A stretch of 64,000 bases of DNA from Stenotrophomonas maltophilia (GCF_039555535.1 NZ_CP154630.1:4043001-4107000); one strand, 5' to 3'. Positions 8,228 to 16,762 are shown, numbered from the stretch's first letter. The notes: a model not told the origin generated them from the sequence alone. A program made the numbers and translations.

Positions 8228-9615
8228 GAACTGCTCCGTGGCAGACGGATGGTGGCGATCAGCCCGCCCTGCGGGCGGTTGCTGAGGTCGATGCGGCCGC
8301 CATGGCTGTCGACCACGCGCTTGACGATAGCCAGGCCCAGCCCGGCGCCGCCGGACGGCGCGCCTTCGCCACGGGCGAAGCGCTCGAACACGCGTTCGGC
8401 ATCAGCGGGCGCGATGCCTGCACCATGGTCGGCGATGGTCAGCACCGCCTGCCCGCCTTCCACGGTCAACGCGATCTGCAACGGACCGTCGCCGCCGTAC
8501 TTCAGCGCGTTGTCGACCAGATTCTTGATCGCCTCGCGCAGCAGCAGCGCGTCGCCGTGCACCTGCACCGGCTCGGCGGTCATCGCAAGTTGCACGCGCG
8601 GTGCCGGGCCGGCCTGCGGCAGGGCTTCATGCAGGGCCTGGTGCACGGTTTCGGCCAGGTCCACCGCCGCAAAGCGCTGCAGGTGCGAACGATGGATCAC
8701 GCTGGCATCGCTGAGCAGCTGGTTGAGCAGGCGGCTCATGTGCGTGGCATTGCGTTCGATCGCCTGCAGGCTGCGGCGCATGTCGTCCGGATCGTCATCA
8801 TCCAGCGCCAGCTGTGCCTGCGCGCGCAGCGCCGCCAGCGGCGTTCGCATCTGGTGCGCGGCCTCGGCCATGAACGCACGCAGCGTTTCGTTGCTGCTGG
8901 ACAGGCGTTCCATGAAGCGGTTCAGTGCCGCCACCATCTGGTCCATCTCGCGCGGCACGCGCGCGTCCAGCGGCTTCAGGTCGGACGGTTCGCGCCGCGA
9001 CAGCTCGCGCTCCACCCGTACCAGCGGGCGGAACGCGCGATGCACGCCGAACGCCACCAGCGCCAGCAACAGGCCGGACAGCACACCGATCGCCAACAGC
9101 GCACGGTTGACCATGTCCTGCGCCACGGCTTCGCGGGCACGCCGGGTCTGGCCCACCTGCACCTGCACCTCGCCCTGCGCCGAGGCCGCGGCGAAACTGC
9201 GGCTGACCACCACGAAGCGCACCGTCTCACCGCTGTAGGCAGCATCGAACAACTGCGGCTGCGTACCGGGCCGACGCGGCGGCGACGGCAGATCGGCATA
9301 ACCGGTGATCAGGTTGCCGCGGCTGTCGGCGACGCGATAGAACACGCGATCTTCTGGCGCCATCGCCAGCAGATCCAGCGCCGCATACGGCAGATCCACC
9401 TGCCACTGCCCATCGACCAGGGCGACCGAATCGGCGATGGACAACGCCGAAGACACCAGCAGGTGATCGTAGGAACGGTTTGCCGCACGCTGGCCATAGT
9501 CGCGCGCGGCGAACAGCAGCGCCACCGCGAACACCGCCAGCAACGCACCGAGGTAGAGCAGCAGCGTGCGCCGCAGCGAGCCCGGCGCCGCGTTCGCAGC
9601 GCGTACGTCAGCCAT
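8224..9615 (-). CDS. TctE-like sensor histidine kinase
   Basis: A 463-residue inner-membrane kinase: membrane segment about 16-36, a periplasmic sensor region with the pattern of 2CSK_N/TctE kinases (SYDHLLVSSALSIADSV), a second membrane segment at about 170-195, a HAMP-like linker, a dimerisation helix with AAHQMRTPLAALRAQ (His254), and an ATPase domain with NLVDNALKYG and GAGLGLAIVKRVV. The ATG at 9615 overlaps the upstream regulator stop by 8 nt (ATGGCTGA), and its own stop overlaps the next ATG by 4 nt, so the three genes are translationally coupled. TctDE systems control tricarboxylate uptake in other proteobacteria. The divergent porin and CitMHS transporter are therefore plausible targets. 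Confidence 0.92.
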   Translation of the reverse strand: MADVRAANAAPGSLRRTLLLYLGALLAVFAVALLFAARDYGQRAANRSYDHLLVSSALSIADSVALVDGQWQVDLPYAALDLLAMAPEDRVFYRVADSRGNLITGYADLPSPPRRPGTQPQLFDAAYSGETVRFVVVSRSFAAASAQGEVQVQVGQTRRAREAVAQDMVNRALLAIGVLSGLLLALVAFGVHRAFRPLVRVERELSRREPSDLKPLDARVPREMDQMVAALNRFMERLSSSNETLRAFMAEAAHQMRTPLAALRAQAQLALDDDDPDDMRRSLQAIERNATHMSRLLNQLLSDASVIHRSHLQRFAAVDLAETVHQALHEALPQAGPAPRVQLAMTAEPVQVHGDALLLREAIKNLVDNALKYGGDGPLQIALTVEGGQAVLTIADHGAGIAPADAERVFERFARGEGAPSGGAGLGLAIVKRVVDSHGGRIDLSNRPQGGLIATIRLPRSSS

Positions 9616-10297
9616 CGGCGTCGGCGCTGCCATCACTGGCTTCCAGCAGGTAGCCGACACCGCGCACGGTGGTGATGCGCAGCGGTGCGCCCGCCAGTTT
9701 CTTCCGCAGGCGACCGACGTACAGTTCGATGGCATTCGGACCGGCTTCGTCGTCGAAGCCGAACAGGCCGTTGCCGATCTCGTCCTTGCCCACTACCTGG
9801 CCCATACGGCCGACCAGGATCTCCAGCAGGCGGTATTCGCGGTTGGGCAGCTCGATCGGTTCGCCGTCGAGCGTGACCCGGTGCGCCGCGTTGTCGAACT
9901 GGAAGCCACCGACCTGCACCACCTCGCTTGCCTGGCCACGCGCACGCCGCAGCAGCACGCGGCAGCGCGCCTCGAACTCGCGGAAATCGAACGGCTTGCC
10001 GAGGTAGTCGTCGGCGCCGACATCCAGCGCCTGTACGCGGTCCTCGATGCCGTCCCGTGCAGTCAGCATCAGCACCGGCGTGCTGTCGCCGCGCTCGCGC
10101 ATGCCGGCCAGCACGCGCAGGCCGTCGAGCTTGGGCAGGCCGATATCCAGCACTACCAGGTCGAAGCTCTGGTAGCGCAGCACGCTGGCGGCGGCCAGGC
10201 CGTCGGCCTGCCAGTCCACGGCATGGCCACTGCGACGCATGCGACGGATGATCGCATCGGCCAGATCCGGGTTGTCTTCGACCAGCAGCAGGCGCAT
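9608..10297 (-). CDS. TctD/OmpR-family response regulator
   Basis: A 229-residue regulator with a receiver domain (MRLLLVEDNPDLADAI; phospho-acceptor Asp51 in LVVLDIGLPKLDG; Lys in GKPFDFREF) and a winged-helix OmpR-type DNA-binding domain (PNREYRLLEILVGR, then VGRLRKKL and TTVRGVGYLL). It is the first gene of the operon regulator-kinase-binding protein and overlaps the kinase by 8 nt. The start at 10297 is the conserved MRLLLVED start; an upstream in-frame extension is unrelated. It faces the porin/CitMHS operon across a 196-bp control region, which also contains a GC hairpin at 10350-10370. Confidence 0.93.
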   Translation of the reverse strand: MRLLLVEDNPDLADAIIRRMRRSGHAVDWQADGLAAASVLRYQSFDLVVLDIGLPKLDGLRVLAGMRERGDSTPVLMLTARDGIEDRVQALDVGADDYLGKPFDFREFEARCRVLLRRARGQASEVVQVGGFQFDNAAHRVTLDGEPIELPNREYRLLEILVGRMGQVVGKDEIGNGLFGFDDEAGPNAIELYVGRLRKKLAGAPLRITTVRGVGYLLEASDGSADADG

Positions 10298-10493
10298 GGG
10301 CACGACGGTGGGAGGGGAAGCGAATGCTACCGCATGGCGCCGGGTCCGCCCGCCGGGGCGCGCCCGGCGGCCTTTTACGCTGCACCGCACAATCCGTTGA
10401 CAGGACGATGACAGCTTGCCCGACCCAGACTGCGGCCGCGCACCGTCCGGTGCCCACGATTGCCGCGCGCCTGGCGCGCACCTGGGAGGGTTT

Positions 10494-11669
10494 GTGGAAT
10501 TCACGTTTGCCTGGCGGCGTCCTGCCGCCATGATGGCGCTGGCTGCGCTGTCGGCGCCGGCCTTCGCTGCCGAAGACGACCGTCCGGTCACCGCCACTCT
10601 CGGTGGCCGCCTGCACCTGGACTTCGCCACCTTCGACAACGACAACCGCGGCACCCCGAACAAGGACGACACCGAAATCCGCCGTGCGTGGGTTGACGTG
10701 TCTGGCAAGTTCTTCGTAGTCGACTACAAGCTGGAGGCCGATTTCTCCGGCGACCGCGTCGAGGCCAAGGACGTGTACCTGGCGCGCAGCTTCGGCAAGG
10801 CCGGCAAGCTCACCGTCGGCCAGTTCAAGCAGTACTTCTCGCTGGATGACCGCACCAGCTCCAACTACGGCAGCTTCCTGGAGCGCGGCAATGCCGGCAC
10901 CACGCTGGCGCCGCTGTACCGTCTGGGCGCGTCGTGGCAGGCCAATCCGGGTGACTTCACCTGGGCCGCCAGCATCTACAGCCTGGAAAGCATCGACGCC
11001 TGGCAGGTGAAGGGGCGTGCTGCCGGTGGCCGTGTCACCTGGGCGCCCTCGCCCGCCGATGGCGACGTGCTGCACCTGGGCCTGTCGCTGGCCCGCGAGG
11101 CCTATGACAATCCGGGCGCGAACGGCGTTCCGGGCCTGAAGATCCGTCCGCGCCCGGCCGGCCACCTGTCCGACAACAGCCGCCTGACCCTGGTCGACTT
11201 CTCGGCCGGCCGCGATACCGACGTCAACAAATGGTCGCTGGAGTACGCGCAGGTGCGCGGCCCGTTGTCGTGGCAGGGCGAGTTCAGTGGCGCCACCTTC
11301 GATGACGGTGCGCAGCGCGGCGACGTGATGGCCGCCTACGGCATGGTCAGCTGGTTCGTCACCGGCGAAAGCCGCGCCTACGACCGCAAGACCGGCCGCT
11401 TCGCGCGGGTGAAGGATATCCGCCACAAGGCCGGCGCGTTCGAAGTGGCGCTGCGCTACGACCAGATGTGGGGCGCGCGGCATCTCGATGGTGCGCCGGA
11501 CCTGCGCCGCGGCAGCACCGAGGCGTGGACGCTGGGTGGCAACTGGTACCTGCGCGACAACCTGCGCTTCATGCTCAACGTGATCGAAAGCCGCAACCGC
11601 GACCGCCTTGCCGGGGTGACGGTGGACCGCACGCGCGCGGTCACCGGCCGCCTGCAGTACGACTTCTAA
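10494..11669 (+). CDS. Porin, phosphate-selective porin O/P family (citrate locus)
   Basis: A 391-residue beta-barrel porin related to the one at 2113-3282; both share the late segment GGNWYL/GANWYL, the motif VTGESRAY/LTGESRPY and an aromatic C-terminus (LQYDF here). I chose the GTG at 10494 because GGGAGG lies 6-7 nt upstream and the resulting N-terminus is a good signal peptide (positive region, then MMALAALSAPAFA). An ATG at 10416 would add an implausible leader. It is followed after about 70 bp by a CitMHS transporter, so it probably admits citrate or related acids through the outer membrane under control of the divergent TctDE-like pair. Confidence 0.85.
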   Translation: MEFTFAWRRPAAMMALAALSAPAFAAEDDRPVTATLGGRLHLDFATFDNDNRGTPNKDDTEIRRAWVDVSGKFFVVDYKLEADFSGDRVEAKDVYLARSFGKAGKLTVGQFKQYFSLDDRTSSNYGSFLERGNAGTTLAPLYRLGASWQANPGDFTWAASIYSLESIDAWQVKGRAAGGRVTWAPSPADGDVLHLGLSLAREAYDNPGANGVPGLKIRPRPAGHLSDNSRLTLVDFSAGRDTDVNKWSLEYAQVRGPLSWQGEFSGATFDDGAQRGDVMAAYGMVSWFVTGESRAYDRKTGRFARVKDIRHKAGAFEVALRYDQMWGARHLDGAPDLRRGSTEAWTLGGNWYLRDNLRFMLNVIESRNRDRLAGVTVDRTRAVTGRLQYDF

Positions 11670-11741
11670 GCCCGAATTCCCGGGCATGCCGCCCGGGCCC
11701 CTTCCACTCCCCCACGTCCTGTATTCGCAAGGAGTCCGCAG

Positions 11742-13838
11742 ATGATGCTGAGCATCCTCGGCTTTGGCATGGTCATTACATTCATGTACTTGATCATGAG
11801 CAAGCGGCTGTCGCCGCTGGTGGCCCTGATCACCATTCCCATCCTGTTCGCGCTGATCGGCGGCTTCGGCGCCGGCATCGACGAGATGATGCTGGAGGGC
11901 ATCAAGAAGATCGCGCCGACCGGCGTGATGCTGATGTTCGCCATCCTCTACTTCGGCGTGATGATCGATGCCGGCCTGTTCGATCCGCTGGTTCGGGTGA
12001 TCCTGCGCTTCGTCAAGGGCGATCCGATGAAGATCGTGCTCGGCACCGCGGTGCTGGCGATGCTGATCTCGCTGGACGGCGACGGCTCGACCACCTACAT
12101 GATCACCGTCTCGGCGATGCTGCCGCTGTACCAGCGCCTCGGCATGAACGCGCTGAACATGACCTGCGTGACCATCCTGGCCGGCGGCGTGATGAACCTG
12201 ACCCCGTGGGGCGGCCCGACCGCACGTGCGGCCACCGCGCTGCACGTGGATCCGGCTGATGTGTTCGTGCCGCTGATCCCGTCGATGGTGATCGCCTGTG
12301 CCGGTGTGCTGCTGCTGGCCTGGTACCTGGGCCTGAAGGAACGCCGTCGCCTTGGCGTGGTGACCCTGCCCAAGGGCGGCAGCTGGATGGACAACAGCGT
12401 GTCCGACGACAGCAATCCGCTGCCGACCGTGGAAGACGCCGAGGACATCAAGCGTCCGAAGCTGCTGTGGGTCAACCTGGCCCTGACCGTGGCACTGATG
12501 ACCGCGCTGATCATCGGCGTGCTGCCGATGCCGGTGCTGTTCATGGTCGGCTTCGCCATCGCGCTGGTGATCAACTACCCGAACCTGGCCGAGCAGCGCC
12601 GCCGCGTGGTCAACCATGCAGGCAACGTGCTGTCGGTGGTGTCGCTGATCTTCGCCGCGGGCATCTTCACCGGCATCCTCAACAACACCGGCATGGTCGA
12701 AGCCATGTCGCACAGCTTCCTGGCGGTGATTCCGGAATCGTGGGGCCCGTACCTGGCGGTGATCACCGCCGTGGCGTCGATGCCGTTCACCTTCTTCATG
12801 TCCAACGACGCCTTCTACTTCGGCGTGCTGCCGATCCTGTCCGAGGCCGCCGGCAACTACGGCATCACCCCGGTGGAGATGGCGCGCGCCTCGCTGGCCG
12901 GCCAGCCGGTGCACCTGCTCAGCCCGCTGGTGCCCTCTACCTACCTGCTGGTGGGCCTGGCCAAGGTCGAATTCGCCGACCACCAGAAGTTCACCCTGAA
13001 GTGGGCCATCGCCATCTCGATGCTGCTGATGATCGGCAGCCTGCTGTTCGGCCTGTATCCCCTCGCCGCCTGCCCCCTTGCCAAGGAGCCTTCTGCAATG
13101 ACGCTTCGAATCGCTTACGTCACCAGTGGAATGGGCAGTGTCGGCACTGCCATCTGCCAGAGCCTGGCCCGCAGCGGCCACACCGTGGTTGCCGGCTGCG
13201 CGCCGAACTCGCCGCGCAAGGCCAACTGGCTGCGCGAGCAGCGCGAACAGGGTTTCGATTTCATTGCCTCCGAGGGCAACGCCACCGACTGGGCCTCGAC
13301 CAGCGCCGCGTTCGCCAAGGTGCGTGCCGAGGTCGGCGAGGTGGACGTGCTGGTCAACAATTCCGGCGGCAGCCGCGATCTGCTGTTCCGGCAGATGACG
13401 GTGGAAGACTGGAACGCGGTGATCGCGTCCAACCTCAATTCGCTGTTCAACCTGACCAAGCAGGTGGTCGATGGAATGGCCACGCGTGGCTGGGGCCGCA
13501 TCATCAACATCGGTTCGGTCAGCGCCCACAAGGGCCAGATCGGGCAGGTGAACTACGCCACCGCCAAGGCCGCGATGCACGGTTTCAGCCGTGCACTGGC
13601 TGCCGAAGTTGCGTCGCGCGGGGTCACCGTCAACACGCTGTCGCCGGGCTACATTGCCAGCCAGGCGATCAGCAGCTTCCCGCCGGACGTGCTGGACCGG
13701 CTGGCCGCCTCGGTACCGGTGCGCCGCCTCGGTCGCCCGGAAGAAGTGGCCGGCCTGTGCGCGTGGCTGGCCTCGGACGAAGCCTCGTACGTGACCGGCG
13801 CCGACTATCCGGTCAACGGCGGCCTGTACATGGGTTGA
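11742..13838 (+). CDS. CitMHS-type citrate transporter continuous with a PhaB-type reductase (698-residue reading frame)
   Basis: Residues 1 to about 440 form a CitMHS-family metal-citrate:proton symporter (LGFGMVITFMYLIMSKRLSP, the motif SLDGDGSTTYMI, FMSNDAFYFGVLP, and a final segment LLMIGSLLFGLYPLA). No stop codon follows; codons for AACPLAKEPSA lead directly into the ATG at 13098 of a complete short-chain reductase. The join contains AAGGAG placed normally for that internal ATG, so the reductase can be made separately. Shifting the frame by one base near 13065-13080 would end the transporter at a TGA overlapping the internal ATG, the usual coupled arrangement. The fusion may therefore reflect a stop-codon loss, an indel, or a sequencing error. 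The transporter function itself is confident. Confidence 0.85.
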   Translation: MMLSILGFGMVITFMYLIMSKRLSPLVALITIPILFALIGGFGAGIDEMMLEGIKKIAPTGVMLMFAILYFGVMIDAGLFDPLVRVILRFVKGDPMKIVLGTAVLAMLISLDGDGSTTYMITVSAMLPLYQRLGMNALNMTCVTILAGGVMNLTPWGGPTARAATALHVDPADVFVPLIPSMVIACAGVLLLAWYLGLKERRRLGVVTLPKGGSWMDNSVSDDSNPLPTVEDAEDIKRPKLLWVNLALTVALMTALIIGVLPMPVLFMVGFAIALVINYPNLAEQRRRVVNHAGNVLSVVSLIFAAGIFTGILNNTGMVEAMSHSFLAVIPESWGPYLAVITAVASMPFTFFMSNDAFYFGVLPILSEAAGNYGITPVEMARASLAGQPVHLLSPLVPSTYLLVGLAKVEFADHQKFTLKWAIAISMLLMIGSLLFGLYPLAACPLAKEPSAMTLRIAYVTSGMGSVGTAICQSLARSGHTVVAGCAPNSPRKANWLREQREQGFDFIASEGNATDWASTSAAFAKVRAEVGEVDVLVNNSGGSRDLLFRQMTVEDWNAVIASNLNSLFNLTKQVVDGMATRGWGRIINIGSVSAHKGQIGQVNYATAKAAMHGFSRALAAEVASRGVTVNTLSPGYIASQAISSFPPDVLDRLAASVPVRRLGRPEEVAGLCAWLASDEASYVTGADYPVNGGLYMG
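13098..13838 (+). CDS. phaB: Acetoacetyl-CoA reductase-like short-chain dehydrogenase (PhaB family)
   Basis: A 246-residue NAD(P)-dependent reductase, here considered as an independent translation product within the longer frame. It has the glycine-rich nucleotide motif (TSGMGSVGTAIC), the NNSGGSRD strand (NNAG in most relatives), the catalytic Ser in INIGSVSAHKGQ, and Tyr/Lys in NYATAKAAMHGF. Whole-length similarity is to PhaB (ASEGNATDW, NLNSLFNLTKQVVDGM, NTLSPGYIA, a C-terminal VNGGLYMG). PhaB reduces acetoacetyl-CoA to (R)-3-hydroxybutyryl-CoA. No polymer synthase is adjacent, so its physiological substrate is uncertain. AAGGAG precedes the ATG by 8 nt. A strong terminator follows. Confidence 0.85.
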   Translation: MTLRIAYVTSGMGSVGTAICQSLARSGHTVVAGCAPNSPRKANWLREQREQGFDFIASEGNATDWASTSAAFAKVRAEVGEVDVLVNNSGGSRDLLFRQMTVEDWNAVIASNLNSLFNLTKQVVDGMATRGWGRIINIGSVSAHKGQIGQVNYATAKAAMHGFSRALAAEVASRGVTVNTLSPGYIASQAISSFPPDVLDRLAASVPVRRLGRPEEVAGLCAWLASDEASYVTGADYPVNGGLYMG

Positions 13839-13884
13839 GCCCGTCTCCACGCAATGCGTGGACCGCCTCCCCCACGGAGTGCGC

Positions 13885-13930
13885 GGGGCCGGTGAACCTT
13901 TGCTTGCGAGGGGGATCCGGCCCCTTTTTT
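13885..13930 (+). terminator. Intrinsic terminator after the citrate operon
   Basis: An 8-bp GC-rich stem (ggggccgg at 13885-13892 with ccggcccc at 13917-13924) is followed directly by six T residues (13925-13930). This is a classical rho-independent terminator ending the porin-transporter-reductase operon. Confidence 0.85.
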
Positions 13931-14064
13931 CATTCGGCTGCCAGACCTGCGCCGGTCCTGCACCGTTCGTTGGTTTTTCGTAAAGAAGGTTTCATGTTCC
14001 GTTCGCATAGTGGCCAAGCACCGCGCACGCGTGCCGGTGACCACCCCCAATGCAACGGACCACC

Positions 14065-16359
14065 ATGCAGACCCGATACCTGACGATCGCCGTGGCGATC
14101 GCGCTCTCCGCCGCCAGCGCCCACGCTGCCACCACCGCCGATACCGGCGCCAGCACCGATGCCGCGCTGAGCGCGCAGACGCTGGATACCGTCTCCGTGA
14201 TCGGCCAGGGCGAGACCCGCCAGGTGCAGCGCATCACCACCGTCGACAAGCAGGTGCTGCCGCCGGGTACCAGTGGCCAGAAGATCCTCGACCGCCTGCC
14301 GGGCGTGTCGGTGCAGTCCAACGATGCCTTCGGTGCCAATGAGGAATCGCAGACCATCAGCCTGCGTGGCTTCGACAAGAGCCGGCTGGGTTACACGCTC
14401 GATGGCATTCCGCTGGGTGACAACAGCTACGGCAACTACAACGGCCTGAGCATCGCCCGCGCGATCATCGCCGAGAACCTGGCTGGCGCCGAACTGTCGC
14501 AGGGCATCGGCTCGCTGGGCGTGGCCTCGACCAGCAACCTGGGCGGCACCATCCAGTATTTCTCGATGGACCCGTCCACCGAATTCGGTGGACGCGCCAG
14601 CGTCACCGTCGGCGACAACAACCAGCGCCGTGGCTACCTGCGCGTGGATACCGGCGACCTCAACGGCTTCTCGGCCTATGTGTCCGGCGTGCACCAGGAC
14701 CAGGACATGTGGGCCGCGCCGTACCAGAACCAGACCACCCGCCAGTTCAATGCCAAGGCGGTGTGGAATGTCGGCGACCACCGCTTCGGTGCGTTCGTGG
14801 CCACCTCGCGCGCCAGCCAGGCCAACTACGCCTACCTGTCCAAGGACATGCTGGCCCGCGGCCTGGGCTATGACTGGAACATCTACGCACCGGACTGGGA
14901 TCGCGCCGTCGCTGCCGCGTACTGCGCACCGGGCACGCTTGACCGCAGCAAGTGCAAGTTCAGTGGCGGCGTCACCAGCATCGACGATGCCTACTACCAG
15001 AGCCGTGCGCTGCGCGACGACAACCTGTACTCGGTTGATGCCGACCTGCGTCTGGGTGAGCAGGGTCGCCTGAAGCTGCTGGCCTACCACCATGACAACC
15101 GTGGTCAGGGCCACTGGTGGGCACCGGGCCAGCCGTCCTACCCGGGCACCGACAAGATGCTGCCGATCTCGATCCGCAGCACCAACTACACGATCAACCG
15201 CGATGGCCTGACCGCCGCGCTGTCGTGGACGGTGGGCATCCACGAACTGGAGGCCGGGCTGTGGTACGAGCAGAACGACCATAACGTCTCGCGCAACTTC
15301 TACTACATCAGCGGCCCGTTCCTGGACGACCTGTACCTGAAGAACCCGGACCGCCTGCTGTTCAACCAGGACTTCGACATCCGCACGCGCCAGTTCTACG
15401 TGCAGGACCGCATGCGCTTCCTGGACCAGCGCCTGACTGTGGACGTGGGCATCAAGAGCCCCAACACCCGCATGCGCGCCACTGCCAAGCCGGGCGTGGA
15501 AACCAGCATCGCCTCGGGCACGCTGACCGCCAGGGAATCGGTGCTGCCGCAGGTAGGCCTGGGCTTCAAGCTCAACGCCAACAACGAGTTGTTCGCCTCG
15601 TACGCCGAGAACATCGCCGCCTTCGTCGGTGGCGGCAGCGGTGGCCCGCTGCAGGTGTCGCCGGAATCGTTCGCGGCCAGCGCCGGCCTGGAGCCGGAGA
15701 AGTCCAAGAGCCTTGAAGCCGGCTTCCGTACCTTTGGCGAGAAGTACCAGGCCTCGATCGCCGCCTACAACGTGAAGTTCGACAACCGCCTGCTGTCGCT
15801 GAATCCGTGTTCCAGCATCGAAGTCGGTACGCGTCCGGAGTGCGTGACGCGCTTCATCAACGTCGGTTCGGTGAAGAGCCACGGTGCGGAGCTGACCTTC
15901 ATCCTCAAGCCGATCGACGGCCTGCAGTGGTACAACGCGCTGTCCTGGAACAAGACCACCTACGAGGATGACTACACCTCGGGCGGCGCCATCGTGCCGG
16001 TAGCCGGCAAGATCACGGTGGATACGCCGCAGCGCATGGCCTCCAGTGAAATCAGCTGGAACCGCGACGGCTTCTTCGCCAGCCTGCGTGCCAAGTACAC
16101 CGGCAAGCGCTACTACACCTACACCAACGACCAGTCTGTGCCGGGCGTGACCACCTTCGACGCCGGTGCGGGCTACGACTTCGGCCCGGGCCTGGGCCTG
16201 CGCAACGTGCGGGTGTCGTTGAATGCGACCAACCTGACCAACAAGCGCTATGCGGGCCAGCTGAGTTCGTTCGCACCGACCGATCCGAAGGGCACGCGGT
16301 ATGCGATCCATGCGAGCGCGCCGCGGCAGCTGTTCATGACGGTGGCGGCGGAGTTCTAA
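14065..16359 (+). CDS. TonB-dependent outer-membrane receptor
   Basis: A 764-residue receptor with a signal peptide (MQTRYLTIAVAIAL...SAHA), a TonB-box-like stretch (LDTVSVIGQG), a plug domain (GQKILDRLPGVSVQS, SLRGFDKSRLGYTLDGIPLG), and a beta-barrel ending in VAAEF. It contains cysteines in CAPGTLDRSKCKF and CSSIEVGTRPEC that may form loop disulfides. The ligand is not evident: no siderophore or vitamin genes adjoin, and I see no Fur-box-like site upstream. The alternative ATG at 14050 adds five residues; neither start has a good ribosome site. Because it follows the citrate operon, it might handle a metal-citrate complex, but that is speculation. Confidence 0.88.
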   Translation: MQTRYLTIAVAIALSAASAHAATTADTGASTDAALSAQTLDTVSVIGQGETRQVQRITTVDKQVLPPGTSGQKILDRLPGVSVQSNDAFGANEESQTISLRGFDKSRLGYTLDGIPLGDNSYGNYNGLSIARAIIAENLAGAELSQGIGSLGVASTSNLGGTIQYFSMDPSTEFGGRASVTVGDNNQRRGYLRVDTGDLNGFSAYVSGVHQDQDMWAAPYQNQTTRQFNAKAVWNVGDHRFGAFVATSRASQANYAYLSKDMLARGLGYDWNIYAPDWDRAVAAAYCAPGTLDRSKCKFSGGVTSIDDAYYQSRALRDDNLYSVDADLRLGEQGRLKLLAYHHDNRGQGHWWAPGQPSYPGTDKMLPISIRSTNYTINRDGLTAALSWTVGIHELEAGLWYEQNDHNVSRNFYYISGPFLDDLYLKNPDRLLFNQDFDIRTRQFYVQDRMRFLDQRLTVDVGIKSPNTRMRATAKPGVETSIASGTLTARESVLPQVGLGFKLNANNELFASYAENIAAFVGGGSGGPLQVSPESFAASAGLEPEKSKSLEAGFRTFGEKYQASIAAYNVKFDNRLLSLNPCSSIEVGTRPECVTRFINVGSVKSHGAELTFILKPIDGLQWYNALSWNKTTYEDDYTSGGAIVPVAGKITVDTPQRMASSEISWNRDGFFASLRAKYTGKRYYTYTNDQSVPGVTTFDAGAGYDFGPGLGLRNVRVSLNATNLTNKRYAGQLSSFAPTDPKGTRYAIHASAPRQLFMTVAAEF

Positions 16360-16400
16360 GTCAGAAGCGGGCGCTGCGGCGCATTGCGTATTTCTGCATG

Positions 16401-16506
16401 GCGCGGGTAGGCAGGCCCATGCAGGACACGCCGTAAACCCGTCCTTGGGGGCTCGATGGCGCCATCCATGGCGCCAACGGTCCTGCATGGGCCTGCCTAC
16501 CCGCGC
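16401..16506 (+). repeat. Modular palindrome, copy B
   Basis: Perfect 27-bp outer arms (16401-16427 and 16480-16506) enclose the core gacacgccgtaaacccgtcc followed by ttgggggctcg, then an inner hairpin with 8-bp arms (16457-16464 and 16469-16476). Layout and core match copy A at 6063-6164; arm sequences do not. It lies just after the TonB receptor stop in a convergent gap. Confidence 0.8.
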
Positions 16507-16557
16507 CCGACAATTTCCTGCGCCGGCGCGGAGGCAATGGAAAGCAAGAGCAAAAGC

Positions 16558-16596
16558 AAAAGCAGAGAGCCGGGCATTGCCCGGCTCTCTGCTTTT
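16558..16596. terminator. Strong bidirectional terminator hairpin
   Basis: A perfect 18-bp stem (16558-16575 with 16579-16596) with a 3-nt loop, starting in AAAA and ending in TTTT, lies midway between two convergent genes. It is flanked by a further 10-bp inverted repeat (gacaatttcc at 16509-16518, ggaaattgtc at 16645-16654). It is expected to stop transcription from both sides. Together with copies B and C it fills the 444-bp gene-free gap from 16360 to 16803. Confidence 0.85.
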
Positions 16597-16656
16597 CAAG
16601 CTCTTCAAGCGCAATCCCTCTGGTGGACTGCTGGCCGTCTCGCGGGAAATTGTCTG

Positions 16657-16762
16657 GAGCGGGAGGCTTGCGCTGGCCAGGACCGTCCACGGCATGGATG
16701 CCGTGGCCGAGCCTACAGGGACGTACTTGCGGCGTGTCCTGGCCAGCGCAAGCCTCCCGCTC
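16657..16762 (-). repeat. Modular palindrome, copy C (reverse orientation)
   Basis: Perfect 27-bp outer arms (16657-16683 and 16736-16762) enclose an inner hairpin (16687-16694 with 16699-16706) and, read on the minus strand, the core gacacgccgcaagtacgtcc then ctgtaggctcg. It is the third copy of the family in this window and points toward copy B across the central terminator. Confidence 0.8.

Noticed and set aside
9633..13850. A 1405-codon open frame on the minus strand opposite the citrate locus
   Set aside because: Antisense to the response regulator's partner region, porin, transporter and reductase; composition is that of a shadow frame (very high His and Gln) and no domain is recognisable.
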